Source of the DNA: Desulfobacterales bacterium
GTDB lineage: Bacteria > Desulfobacterota > DSM-4660 > Desulfatiglandales > Desulfatiglandaceae
Length of the DNA: 7,823 nt
Direction of reading: 5' to 3'
Assembly (NCBI GenBank): GCA_027061865.1
Contig: JAMOVZ010000326.1
Coordinates: 1-7,823 of the forward strand
Shown here in pieces: positions 1-6,044 of the stretch (the first letter of the stretch is position 1; each line of letters opens with the position of its first letter). The notes beneath the pieces are model-generated. The model did not search any database, had not been told where the DNA came from, and saw nothing but the letters and a program-made list of their open reading frames with translations. A program made the position numbers and the translations under genes.

Positions 1-65
1 GGCCGGTTCAGTGTGATAGAACCAAGTCCATCTTGAAAGTCCACTTTAATAAATTCGTAACTCAT
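1..65 (-). CDS. enoyl-CoA hydratase/isomerase family protein, N-terminal fragment
   Basis: Only the first 21 codons are in the window; the rest lies beyond the left edge. The reading starts at an ATG (63-65) preceded by AAGGAG (73-78) with 7 nt between. The peptide MSYEFIKVDFQDGLGSITLN followed by RP is the usual beginning of the crotonase (enoyl-CoA hydratase/isomerase) superfamily, where a first beta strand leads into the I-T-L-N-R-P motif. It lies 39 bp downstream of the Had-like dehydrogenase on the same strand, so it is probably co-transcribed. In that context a hydratase acting on a CoA thioester is likely. Whether it is the dienoyl-CoA hydratase (Dch/BamR) or a general beta-oxidation hydratase cannot be told from 21 residues. 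The family call is fairly sure; the substrate is unknown. Confidence 0.8.
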   Translation of the reverse strand, partial: MSYEFIKVDFQDGLGSITLNR

Positions 66-104
66 AGCGCAGCTCCTTATCTAATACGATTTGGGGTTTT
101 TTAA

Positions 105-1211
105 TCAAAAATCTGGAACAAGGACTACTCGCTTGTCAGGGGAGCCCTTGGTGTGGATCTCTTCAAATGCCTCCACAATGCTGCTCATGGGACGAGTCTG
201 CACAAATGGCTCTAGCTGAATCTTTCCAGATAGCACCATCTCTAATACGGCTGGATAATATTCGGGCAGACACGCCCATGTCCCGATTATCTCAGCATCA
301 AAGGCCATGAGCCTGCTTATGGAATACTCCACCTTTTGGAGGCCAAATCCCACAATGATGAGTTTGCCGGTGAAGCTCAAAAGGGCGAGTGCTATTTCCT
401 GCCCGGGCTTTGTGCCTGTGACCTCAAATATCTTCCATCCATAGGTGGGCAGCCCCTTTTGCTTGCGAATCGCCTTGACCGCGTCAGAAACCTCTTTAGG
501 GTTTTTGCCCATGGAATTGATTACGAAGTCTGCCCCATAGGAGAGCATTTTTTGCAAACGCTCCTCCACAATGTCTATAGCGATTACCGTGCTTGCGCCA
601 AGGGCCTTTGCCTGCTGCACCATATACTGCCCAACACCGCCTACACCAATGACTATTACATTGTCGCCAACCTCAAGCTGAGCCCTTTTAGTTGCCTGGT
701 AAGGGGTGGTTCCGGCATCTGCTACTACTGCCAAGTGCGGGAGGGGAATGTCGCCCCGATCCTTGATCTCGCAAAGATCAATGCTTGGCACAGGGATGTG
801 ACTGGCAAATCCGCCCCATTGGCCCATGCTGTTTCCTGGCATCTTTTGATTCAAGCACCTGTTGCCCCTCCTGGTCTTGCAAAGATAGCATTTTCTGCAA
901 GGCATGACTGCTGGGATCAAGACCTCCTTGCCGATCCATTCCTCGTCGCCGGCTACAACGGTGCCGGATATCTCATGGCCCAGGGTAAGGGGGGGCTTAG
1001 AGACCGTCGGCACCCCATCATAAAAGTAGCCCAGGTCGGTATGGCAAATACCGCAACCTGCCACTTCCACCAGGACCTCTCCAGGTTGCAGCTCCGGAAC
1101 AGGCAGCTCCACCTTTTCAATTTTTCCAGGGATTACCTCACCAGTTTTCTTGTCTTTGCTGTAGGGTTGAATCATTTGCCAAGCTAATATCTTTTCAGGT
1201 ACTCCTGCCAT
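105..1211 (-). CDS. had: 6-hydroxycyclohex-1-ene-1-carbonyl-CoA dehydrogenase-like zinc alcohol dehydrogenase (Had/BamQ type)
   Basis: Zinc-dependent medium-chain dehydrogenase of 368 aa. Known Had enzymes oxidise the 6-hydroxy group of 6-hydroxycyclohex-1-ene-1-carbonyl-CoA with NAD+, after ring reduction and hydration in anaerobic benzoyl-CoA degradation. Visible motifs are the catalytic zinc site (C56 in GICHTD, H79-E80), the structural zinc cysteines C105, C108, C111 and C119, and a Rossmann GVGGVG at 189-194. From memory of the Thauera protein, the N-terminal W-Q-M-x-Q-P and K-T-G-E stretches, the GYFYDGVPTV segment, and the PGNSMG then GGFASHI block are specific to the Had group rather than to alcohol dehydrogenases at large, and the length agrees. 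The ATG at 1211 is chosen because GGGAGG (1220-1225) lies 8 nt upstream; a GTG at 1220 would overlap that site. It follows the SDR gene by 49 bp. A related alicyclic or allylic alcohol substrate remains possible. Confidence 0.85.
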   Translation of the reverse strand: MAGVPEKILAWQMIQPYSKDKKTGEVIPGKIEKVELPVPELQPGEVLVEVAGCGICHTDLGYFYDGVPTVSKPPLTLGHEISGTVVAGDEEWIGKEVLIPAVMPCRKCYLCKTRRGNRCLNQKMPGNSMGQWGGFASHIPVPSIDLCEIKDRGDIPLPHLAVVADAGTTPYQATKRAQLEVGDNVIVIGVGGVGQYMVQQAKALGASTVIAIDIVEERLQKMLSYGADFVINSMGKNPKEVSDAVKAIRKQKGLPTYGWKIFEVTGTKPGQEIALALLSFTGKLIIVGFGLQKVEYSISRLMAFDAEIIGTWACLPEYYPAVLEMVLSGKIQLEPFVQTRPMSSIVEAFEEIHTKGSPDKRVVLVPDF

Positions 1212-1260
1212 AATTATCACCTCCCAGTTTGCTTTTTTAGGTTATGTTGACCGGGTCACA

Positions 1261-2013
1261 TCAGACCATGCCGTAACCACCATCCACGCACAATAATTGA
1301 CCAGTAATATAATTGCTCTCCTTTGAAGCAAAAAACACAAAGGCAGGGGATATGTCGTCAGGCTCTGCAAATCGCCTGAGAAGAATACGGTTCATGTAAA
1401 TCTCTTTGAGTTTCTCATCCGTGCGGATCTTCTCCGTCATGTCAGTTGCCACGATCCCAAGAGAGATTACGTTTACACAAATTCCGTAACGTGCCAACTC
1501 CCGGGCCATGGACTTCGTCATGCTTATCACACCGCCTTTGGCGGCACTGTAGTTGACCTGGCCCACGGTGCCCACCACACCGGCTACAGATGTTACATTG
1601 ATGATCTTGCCTCCTCCATGATCCTTCATGTGAAGGGCAGCCGCCTGGGAGCAAAGAAAGGCCCCTTTGAGATGGATATCCACCACCTGGTCCCATTGCT
1701 CTTCCGTCATTTTGAGCATCATGGCCGGACGGGTAAAACCGGCATTGTTAACCAGGATGTCCAGCTTTCCAAATGTATCGATGCCTGCCTGGACCAGCTG
1801 GTAGGCCTGCTCTTTTTTGGCCACATCCGCCTTTACCGCAATGGCTTTCCTGCCCATGGATTCAATGGTGTCAACAACTTCGTTTGCAGCTTTTTCATTG
1901 GAGGTGTAATTGACCACCACATTGGCCCCTTCCTTGGCAAAGGCCAGTGCTATGGCCTTACCTACACCCCGGCTGCTTCCCGTAACAAGGGCTGCTTTGT
2001 CTTGTAATCTCAT
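1261..2013 (-). CDS. FabG-type short-chain dehydrogenase/reductase
   Basis: Classical SDR of 250 aa, cytoplasmic, using NAD(P)(H) to interconvert a hydroxyl and a keto group. The cofactor motif TGSSRGVG is at 11-18, NNAG at 89-92, and the catalytic residues are S142, Y155 and K159 (YSAAK), with N115-type position replaced by L in the HLKGAF segment as aligned by eye. The C-terminal ITGQLLCVDGGYGM is the usual FabG ending. One oddity is L185-G186 where most of the family has Pro-Gly before the substrate loop (codon CTT). The ATG at 2013 has GGAG 7 nt upstream. It appears to be the first gene of an operon with the Had-like dehydrogenase and an enoyl-CoA hydratase, so 3-hydroxyacyl-CoA oxidation (for example of a ring-cleavage product) is more likely than fatty acid synthesis, but this is inferred from context. 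3-oxoacyl-ACP reductase is the generic alternative. Confidence 0.87.
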   Translation of the reverse strand: MRLQDKAALVTGSSRGVGKAIALAFAKEGANVVVNYTSNEKAANEVVDTIESMGRKAIAVKADVAKKEQAYQLVQAGIDTFGKLDILVNNAGFTRPAMMLKMTEEQWDQVVDIHLKGAFLCSQAAALHMKDHGGGKIINVTSVAGVVGTVGQVNYSAAKGGVISMTKSMARELARYGICVNVISLGIVATDMTEKIRTDEKLKEIYMNRILLRRFAEPDDISPAFVFFASKESNYITGQLLCVDGGYGMV

Positions 2014-2046
2014 GGCTTAACTCCATTTCTGTTATGAGGTTTAAAG

Positions 2047-2066
2047 CTACATTATGACTACATTAT
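2047..2066. repeat. 9-bp direct repeat with 11-bp period, possible operator
   Basis: CTACATTAT occurs at 2047-2055 and again at 2058-2066, separated by GA. The 11-bp period is about one helical turn, so a protein bound to both copies would sit on one face of the DNA. On the minus strand the repeat covers most of the best -10 hexamer of the SDR-had operon and runs past the expected transcription start, a position typical of repressor sites. No regulator gene is in the window. The repeat is seen directly; the operator role is inferred. Confidence 0.45.
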
Positions 2067-2090
2067 AGTTACGCCCGAAATCTATGAAAA
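2062..2090 (-). promoter_or_regulatory. candidate sigma70 promoter of the SDR-had operon
   Basis: Reading the minus strand, TTTTCA (2085-2090, four of six consensus bases) is followed after 17 nt by a perfect TATAAT (2062-2067). Transcription would start near 2055, giving a leader of about 40 nt before the SDR start at 2013. This is the best candidate for the operon because of the exact -10 and the ideal spacing. Confidence 0.55.
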
Positions 2091-2107
2091 GCCCCTCTTT
2101 TTGTCAA
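2079..2107 (-). promoter_or_regulatory. second candidate sigma70 promoter, upstream of and overlapping the first
   Basis: On the minus strand a perfect TTGACA (2102-2107) is followed after 17 nt by TAGATT (2079-2084, four of six). It overlaps the -35 region of the other candidate, so the two would be mutually exclusive or used under different conditions. A short AAAAG/CTTTT palindrome (2087-2101) sits in its spacer. Confidence 0.35.
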
Positions 2108-2196
2108 GAAAAAATCCAATACTACTTGGCACTTGATAAGATTCTTCCATCTGATAGTATTTCCCTTATCCTTTGGACCAGGGAGGAGGAAGGCCA

Positions 2197-3003
2197 ATGA
2201 ATCCGCATGGGAGAACTGGGTGGGCGTTTTTTTCAGCCTTGATTTTTTTATTGATTTTTCAAGCATGCGCTAAACCACCCAAAGTCTCACAGATAATTAC
2301 TGGGAGGCCCAGCTCCAAACTCTTGATCCTATATCTGGAAGGGAGGCAGCAGGACCTTGAAGCCCATTTCATTAACGGTAAAAAATACTACCCCCTCTGG
2401 ATGGTCCAAGGGTTTGTGCAAAAGGGGAGGGCCTCATGGTATGGGAAACAGTTCCACGGAAGGCCCACTTCCAGTGGTGAGAGGTACAACATGTATGCTA
2501 AGACCGCTGCCCACAGGACTTGGCCTTTGGGTATATATGTTAAGGTGGTAAATCTTCTAAATGGGCGGCATACCATTGTGCGCATTAATGACCGTGGGCC
2601 TTTTGTAAAAGGGAGGATCATAGACCTCTCCTATAGCGCTGCAAAGGATATAGGCATGATAGGGCCGGGAGTTGCCCCCGTGAAAATTGCTGTTATGGGA
2701 AAAGAGGTGGGCACGTGGCCATCACCTGTAGGAAAATGTCCTGTAGTGGAGGTCAGGGATGTGGGCCTGGGGGCCTTTGGCGTTCAGGTGGCCGCCTTTT
2801 TAGAACGCCAAAAGGCCTTAACCCTAGCCGACAGGCTGCGGGCCCTATTTGATTATGTTGAGGTGGCCCCGGCTTGGCACCGCCGAAAGGGCTGGCTCTA
2901 TAGGGTTAGGGTCACTCGTTCAAAAAGTTTGAAACAGGCAGGCCAAATAGAGAAGCGACTCAAAGAGATGGGTTTTAAAAATGCCTTCATTGTGAGTCTT
3001 TAG
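2197..3003 (+). CDS. rlpA: RlpA family septal-ring lytic transglycosylase lipoprotein with SPOR domain
   Basis: Predicted outer-membrane lipoprotein of 268 aa that cleaves denuded peptidoglycan strands and helps daughter-cell separation. A signal peptide with hydrophobic core (residues 9-21) ends at Cys24 (FQAC), the likely lipidated residue; Phe at -3 and Gln at -2 are not the commonest lipobox residues. The double-psi beta-barrel domain spans about 75-165, starting GRASWYG. E95, H106 and D132 have the same spacing as the active-site E120, H131 and D157 described for Pseudomonas aeruginosa RlpA. Residues about 193-268 form an SPOR domain (GAFGVQVAAF onward), which binds glycan strands lacking stem peptides. 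The ATG at 2197 is preferred over an in-frame TTG at 2173 because GGAGGAGGAAGG (2182-2193) precedes it. It is divergent from the SDR operon, and its 3' end overlaps the end of ihfA by 17 bp. No convincing promoter of its own was found. Confidence 0.92.
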   Translation: MNPHGRTGWAFFSALIFLLIFQACAKPPKVSQIITGRPSSKLLILYLEGRQQDLEAHFINGKKYYPLWMVQGFVQKGRASWYGKQFHGRPTSSGERYNMYAKTAAHRTWPLGIYVKVVNLLNGRHTIVRINDRGPFVKGRIIDLSYSAAKDIGMIGPGVAPVKIAVMGKEVGTWPSPVGKCPVVEVRDVGLGAFGVQVAAFLERQKALTLADRLRALFDYVEVAPAWHRRKGWLYRVRVTRSKSLKQAGQIEKRLKEMGFKNAFIVSL

Positions 3004-3286
3004 CAGGGGCATTGATCTTTTCCCTTAACACTCCAGAGGTCTTAAACACTACCACTCGCCTGGCTCTCAACTCCAAGTCCTCCGTTGTTTGGGGATTTCT
3101 GCCCCTGCGGGCCGACTTTTCCTTTACCATAAATTTGCCGAACCCACTTATGAGGAGGTCCTCTCCACTTTCCAGGGTCTTTTTTATCAATTCCAAAAGG
3201 GTCTCCACCACCGCTCTCGACTGGGTCTTACTAAGTCCCACCTGATGATAAATGCTGTTTATCAACTTTTCCTTGGTAAGGGCCAC
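2987..3286 (-). CDS. ihfA: integration host factor alpha-like DNA-bending protein (HU/IHF family)
   Basis: Small DNA-bending nucleoid protein of 99 aa, exactly the usual IhfA length. It would form a dimer that kinks DNA and assists sigma54 promoters, recombination and replication. The N-terminus (M)ALTKEKL matches IhfA. SGFGKF (47-52) precedes the beta arm, and GRNPQT (62-67) carries the proline that intercalates in the minor groove, followed by ARRVVVFKTS. The start is the GTG at 3286, because AGGAGG (3295-3300) lies 8 nt upstream and the family N-terminus begins there; a longer frame to 3343 adds 19 residues without family resemblance. It is the last gene of the right-hand minus-strand series, 88 bp beyond coaD, and converges on rlpA with overlapping ends. 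IhfA fits better than HU or IhfB from the N-terminal residues, but the subunit assignment is by eye. Confidence 0.87.
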   Translation of the reverse strand: MALTKEKLINSIYHQVGLSKTQSRAVVETLLELIKKTLESGEDLLISGFGKFMVKEKSARRGRNPQTTEDLELRARRVVVFKTSGVLREKINAPAKDSQ

Positions 3287-3348
3287 AACTCTTTCCTCCT
3301 CATACGGTAACACTTGGCAATCATTGATATATCTAAGCAGCAATCCTG

Positions 3349-3378
3349 AATATGGCTTAAGGGGCTGTAGGCTGTCAA
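3349..3378 (-). promoter_or_regulatory. candidate promoter of ihfA
   Basis: On the minus strand a perfect TTGACA (3373-3378), which includes the coaD stop codon, is followed after 18 nt by CATATT (3349-3354, four of six). It would give ihfA a leader of about 55 nt and allow expression apart from the upstream genes. The -10 is weak and the spacer is 1 nt over the optimum. Confidence 0.35.
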
Positions 3379-3872
3379 GTGTTTTTTAGGCGCTTGTATT
3401 TTTCTTTGAGTTTTTTGTCAACTATAGGCGGAACTAATCCGCTCACATCTCCACCGAAGCTGGCAGCCTCTTTTATGATTGTGGAACTGGTGTAAAACCA
3501 TTTGTAGTCGGTCATGAGAAAAACGGATTGGATGTCTCTGTTGAGCTTGCGGTTCATGAGGGCCATCTGGAACTCATACTCAAAGTCAGACATAGCCCTC
3601 AGACCCCTCAATATCACACAGGCCCCTTTCTCTACGGCATAATCCACCAGCAGGCCGTCATATGTATCTATTTCAATGTTAGGCGCCCCTTTCAGTGCCT
3701 CTTGGATCATCTCCGTCCTTTCCTCGATAGTAAAAAGAGGCACTTTATTTGGGTTGTTAAGGATGGCTATTATTATCTTGTCAAAGATCTTGAGGCCCCT
3801 TCTTACGATACTGAGGTGTCCATTTGTTATGGGGTCAAATGTGCCGGGATATATGGCCCGCCTCTCATCCAT
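3375..3872 (-). CDS. coaD: phosphopantetheine adenylyltransferase
   Basis: Cytoplasmic nucleotidyltransferase of 165 aa that makes dephospho-CoA from 4'-phosphopantetheine and ATP, the fourth step of coenzyme A synthesis. The N-terminal YPGTFDPITNGH (8-19) contains the ATP-binding T/HxGH motif, RGLRAMSDFEYEFQM is the conserved middle block, and TSSTIIKE corresponds to the second nucleotide-binding motif (S-S-S/T-x-x-K/R-E). The length is normal for the family. The ATG at 3872 is chosen over a TTG at 3893 because AAGGAG (3880-3885) lies 7 nt upstream. The start overlaps the end of rsmD by 8 bp, so translation is probably coupled; rsmD-coaD pairs are common in bacteria. Confidence 0.96.
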   Translation of the reverse strand: MDERRAIYPGTFDPITNGHLSIVRRGLKIFDKIIIAILNNPNKVPLFTIEERTEMIQEALKGAPNIEIDTYDGLLVDYAVEKGACVILRGLRAMSDFEYEFQMALMNRKLNRDIQSVFLMTDYKWFYTSSTIIKEAASFGGDVSGLVPPIVDKKLKEKYKRLKNT

Positions 3873-4434
3873 ACTTTGACTCCTTGTCTTCAAATACCAT
3901 TAGTTTTGTATCACCATAAGTCCTTTCAAAAACCATCTCTAGTGGACCAATGGCGGTTGGCAGCACCGTATCTTTTGCTGATTCCACAACCACCTCGGCT
4001 CCTGGCCCAAATATCCTGGCCTTGGACAGCTCCTTGAGGGTTTTCTCTTCCAGCCCTTTTCCATAGGGGGGATCCAGAAAGACCAGATCCACCTGCTCGC
4101 CGAATGCCGGGTGTGAGACTGGTATTCCTGCCCTGATATCATGCCTGATAATGGTGCAATTTTCTGGGAAACCACACAACTCAATATTTTTTTTGATCAC
4201 CTTGATGGCCTTATGCGAGACCTCCACCATAACCGCCCTTTCGGCCCCCCGGCTCAGTGCCTCAAGGGATAGGATCCCGGTGCCTGCAAAAAGGTCCAAA
4301 ACCGCCCGGCCGCTAAGGTCCTGCCCCACAACATTGAATATGGCCTCTCTGACCTTCTCAGAAGTGGGGCGAATGCCCCTGCCTTTGAAAGAAGACAATA
4401 CCCTCCCCTTTGCAATTCCCCCTGTGATTCGCAT
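3865..4434 (-). CDS. rsmD: 16S rRNA (guanine(966)-N(2))-methyltransferase
   Basis: SAM-dependent methyltransferase of 189 aa that modifies G966 (E. coli numbering) of 16S rRNA in the assembling small subunit. MRITGG at the N-terminus and RPTSEKVREAIFN (22-34) are typical of RsmD. LDLFAGTG (46-53) is the SAM-binding motif I and DPPY (121-124) the catalytic motif of N-methyltransferases. The ATG at 4434 gives the canonical N-terminus; a TTG two codons upstream (4440) is also possible, and neither has a strong ribosome binding site, so coupling to the pssA stop 11 bp away is likely. It overlaps coaD by 8 bp at the other end. Confidence 0.94.
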   Translation of the reverse strand: MRITGGIAKGRVLSSFKGRGIRPTSEKVREAIFNVVGQDLSGRAVLDLFAGTGILSLEALSRGAERAVMVEVSHKAIKVIKKNIELCGFPENCTIIRHDIRAGIPVSHPAFGEQVDLVFLDPPYGKGLEEKTLKELSKARIFGPGAEVVVESAKDTVLPTAIGPLEMVFERTYGDTKLMVFEDKESKYG

Positions 4435-4445
4435 TCTCAACCGGC

Positions 4446-5267
4446 CTAGGGCTTTGGCCTCATAACTTCTTCACGCGCAGTCCCTTGCTCTGCTCCGGTG
4501 TTGAGATGTTCAGAGATGGCGCCACCGACTTTTTTGGCCCTCAAGCCGTGGAGCAGTGTAACTATAGGGCCGGATAACACATATAGTGAAAGCACGAAAA
4601 AGAGCATTATCTTGGGCCTGTAAGCTATTACTATAAGCACCAATATGATGCCCACCAAGACGTTAAAGGGCTTTTGCTTTGTAAATTCAATCCCTTTCAG
4701 GCTGAAATAGTCAAGGGTGCTCACCATGAGAAAGGAGAGGCAATACATGGTTATCAAAACCAGATACGGCCTTGACCCGGGTATGTGGCCCAAGGCAGAA
4801 GAAAACAGGACCAGGGAAGCGATAAAGCTGGCCGCCCCAGGGATTGGAAGCCCCTTGAAAAAGTTGGTTTTCTGGACCGATTTCTGGACGTTAAAACGCG
4901 CAAGCCTCAAGGCCCCACAGACGAGATAGGTGAAGCCAGCTAGCCAACCCAACCGCCCAAACGGCTCTAAGGCCCACTGAAATGTGAGTACCGCAGGAGC
5001 AACCCCGAAGGCCACCAGGTCAGAGAGTGAGTCATATTCCATTCCGAAGAGGCTGTCCGTATTGGTATAGCGGGCGATCTTCCCGTCTAGGGCGTCAAAC
5101 AGGCACGAGATGAGGATGGCTGCCGAAGCCGCCTCGAACCTCCCCTGTATGCTTGCGACGATTGCAAAAAATCCACCAAAAAGGCTCGTTGAGGTAAGTA
5201 GATTGGGCAAAAGATAAACGCCTCTCCTGGGCCGCCTTCTACTTCGTCTCTTTCTCTTGTTTTTCAT
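4446..5267 (-). CDS. pssA: CDP-diacylglycerol--serine O-phosphatidyltransferase
   Basis: Integral membrane enzyme of 273 aa that makes phosphatidylserine from CDP-diacylglycerol and serine, the substrate for the Psd encoded just upstream. The CDP-alcohol phosphatidyltransferase signature is complete: D58-x2-D61-G62-x2-A65-R66-x8-G75-x3-D79-x3-D83. LLPNLLTSTSLFGGF opens the first membrane helix, and several hydrophobic segments follow. Eleven of the first 15 residues are Lys or Arg, a polybasic cytoplasmic tail. The ATG at 5267 is chosen because homologues begin just before LPN; the open frame continues 58 codons further, but this part only overlaps psd and has no family resemblance. The gene still overlaps psd by 29 bp, with GGGG as a weak ribosome binding site, so translational coupling is likely. 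This is the membrane (type II) PssA, not the E. coli soluble type. Confidence 0.94.
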   Translation of the reverse strand: MKNKRKRRSRRRPRRGVYLLPNLLTSTSLFGGFFAIVASIQGRFEAASAAILISCLFDALDGKIARYTNTDSLFGMEYDSLSDLVAFGVAPAVLTFQWALEPFGRLGWLAGFTYLVCGALRLARFNVQKSVQKTNFFKGLPIPGAASFIASLVLFSSALGHIPGSRPYLVLITMYCLSFLMVSTLDYFSLKGIEFTKQKPFNVLVGIILVLIVIAYRPKIMLFFVLSLYVLSGPIVTLLHGLRAKKVGGAISEHLNTGAEQGTAREEVMRPKP

Positions 5268-5922
5268 GATAAAACCCCAAAATCGTCTTTCCTGCCTTGA
5301 CTTTGTCCCCGGGCGCCACTGCAGGGCTGAATCCTTCAGGCAGAAAAAGGTCCACTCTAGAGCCGAACCTAATGAGTCCAAACCGCTGGCCTTTATAAAC
5401 CCTGTCCCCCTCGGAGACCCAACAGCAGATACGCCTTGCAATAAGACCGGCTATCTGGACCACCAATATATCTCCCACACCTTCTGCCTCAAGCCACAGC
5501 AAATTCCTCTCGTTCAGATGGGATGATTTGTCCAAGTTCGCAGAAAAAAAATTACCGCTCTTATATTCAACCTGTTTTATTGTGCCAGGGAGAGGGATGC
5601 GATTTACATGAACATCAAAGATGGACATAAAAATGCTCACCTTGGCACAGGGCCCCTGAAGAGGCGATTCTGACTCAGTCAGTGAGGTGATCCCTAAGAT
5701 CTTTCCATCTGCAGGTGTGATTACTGCCCCTGGAAACTCTGGAAAGTGGCGCTCAGGATCCCTAAAAAAAAAGGCCGTAAAGAGAGTAATCACTGCAAAG
5801 AAGGCCCCCAAAGACTCAAGACCCGCCAGAAACAACAGTAGGCACAATGAGGAGCTTGCCAGAACGAAGGGGACTCCCTCCCGAGCCACAGGCCACTTAT
5901 TTTGGATACGCGATTGGTCCAA
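5239..5922 (-). CDS. psd: phosphatidylserine decarboxylase proenzyme (short, PSD-A type)
   Basis: Makes phosphatidylethanolamine by decarboxylating phosphatidylserine; a pyruvoyl enzyme produced by self-cleavage. Protein of 227 aa with IAREG-like VAREGVPF at 12-19, one or two membrane segments (about 19-53), then FRDPER. The likely protease-like residues are D72 (TPADGK) and H105 (DVHVNR), and the cleavage site is G187-S188 in RFGSRVD, where Ser becomes the pyruvoyl group. The RFGS site and short length indicate the PSD-A group rather than the longer LGST enzymes. The start is a TTG at 5922: an in-frame TAA lies three codons upstream, and the next candidate (GTG, codon 12) would cut into the conserved N-terminus. 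No good ribosome binding site is visible. A 146-bp gap with promoter sequences separates it from tsaB. Confidence 0.94.
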   Translation of the reverse strand: MDQSRIQNKWPVAREGVPFVLASSSLCLLLFLAGLESLGAFFAVITLFTAFFFRDPERHFPEFPGAVITPADGKILGITSLTESESPLQGPCAKVSIFMSIFDVHVNRIPLPGTIKQVEYKSGNFFSANLDKSSHLNERNLLWLEAEGVGDILVVQIAGLIARRICCWVSEGDRVYKGQRFGLIRFGSRVDLFLPEGFSPAVAPGDKVKAGKTILGFYHEKQEKETK

Positions 5923-6000
5923 GAGGCTTTACGCTCAAAAGTTTTATTCAGTGGTCCCCTATATCTCCATTGGAAAAGGGGCTTTGAGGGATTATGAAAA

Positions 6001-6016
6001 AGCAACAATCATGCCA
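6001..6016 (-). promoter_or_regulatory. candidate sigma54 (-24/-12) promoter upstream of psd
   Basis: The minus strand reads TGGCATGATTGTTGCT, against the consensus TGGCAC-N5-TTGCW. The only departure in the conserved bases is T for C at the sixth position. The GG and GC cores have the correct spacing, and a T-tract follows, as is common. It lies in the non-coding gap between tsaB and psd and points at psd. Transcription would start near 5990, about 68 nt before the TTG start. No activator gene is in the window and no upstream activator site was identified. Confidence 0.55.
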
Positions 6017-6044
6017 CGAACTTGGTTCCAGCCCGATCCAGGCC

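Noticed and set aside
336..1187. A 283-codon open frame on the plus strand inside had
   Set aside because: It is wholly antisense to a strongly conserved dehydrogenase, has no recognisable domain, and its Cys/His-rich make-up is what the complement of had would give.
2041..2069. Plus-strand TATAGT (2064-2069) as a promoter for rlpA
   Set aside because: The -10 is good, but the hexamer 17 nt upstream (TTAAAG) is poor and the leader would be about 120 nt; not strong enough to list.
2087..2101. AAAAG-CCCCT-CTTTT hairpin as a terminator
   Set aside because: The stem is five mostly A-T pairs with no G-C core, and it sits within a promoter region with no gene ending nearby.
2126..2141. A TTGGCAC stretch upstream of rlpA resembling a sigma54 -24 element
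   Set aside because: The -12 position reads AAGA instead of TTGC at the required spacing, so the core GC is missing.
3528..4037. A 169-codon plus-strand open frame across coaD and rsmD
   Set aside because: It is antisense to two well-conserved genes and shows no family motif or good ribosome binding site.
5268..5441. A 58-codon N-terminal extension of pssA
   Set aside because: It lies in the alternate frame of psd, has no membrane or family features, and homologues begin close to the internal MKNKRKR start.
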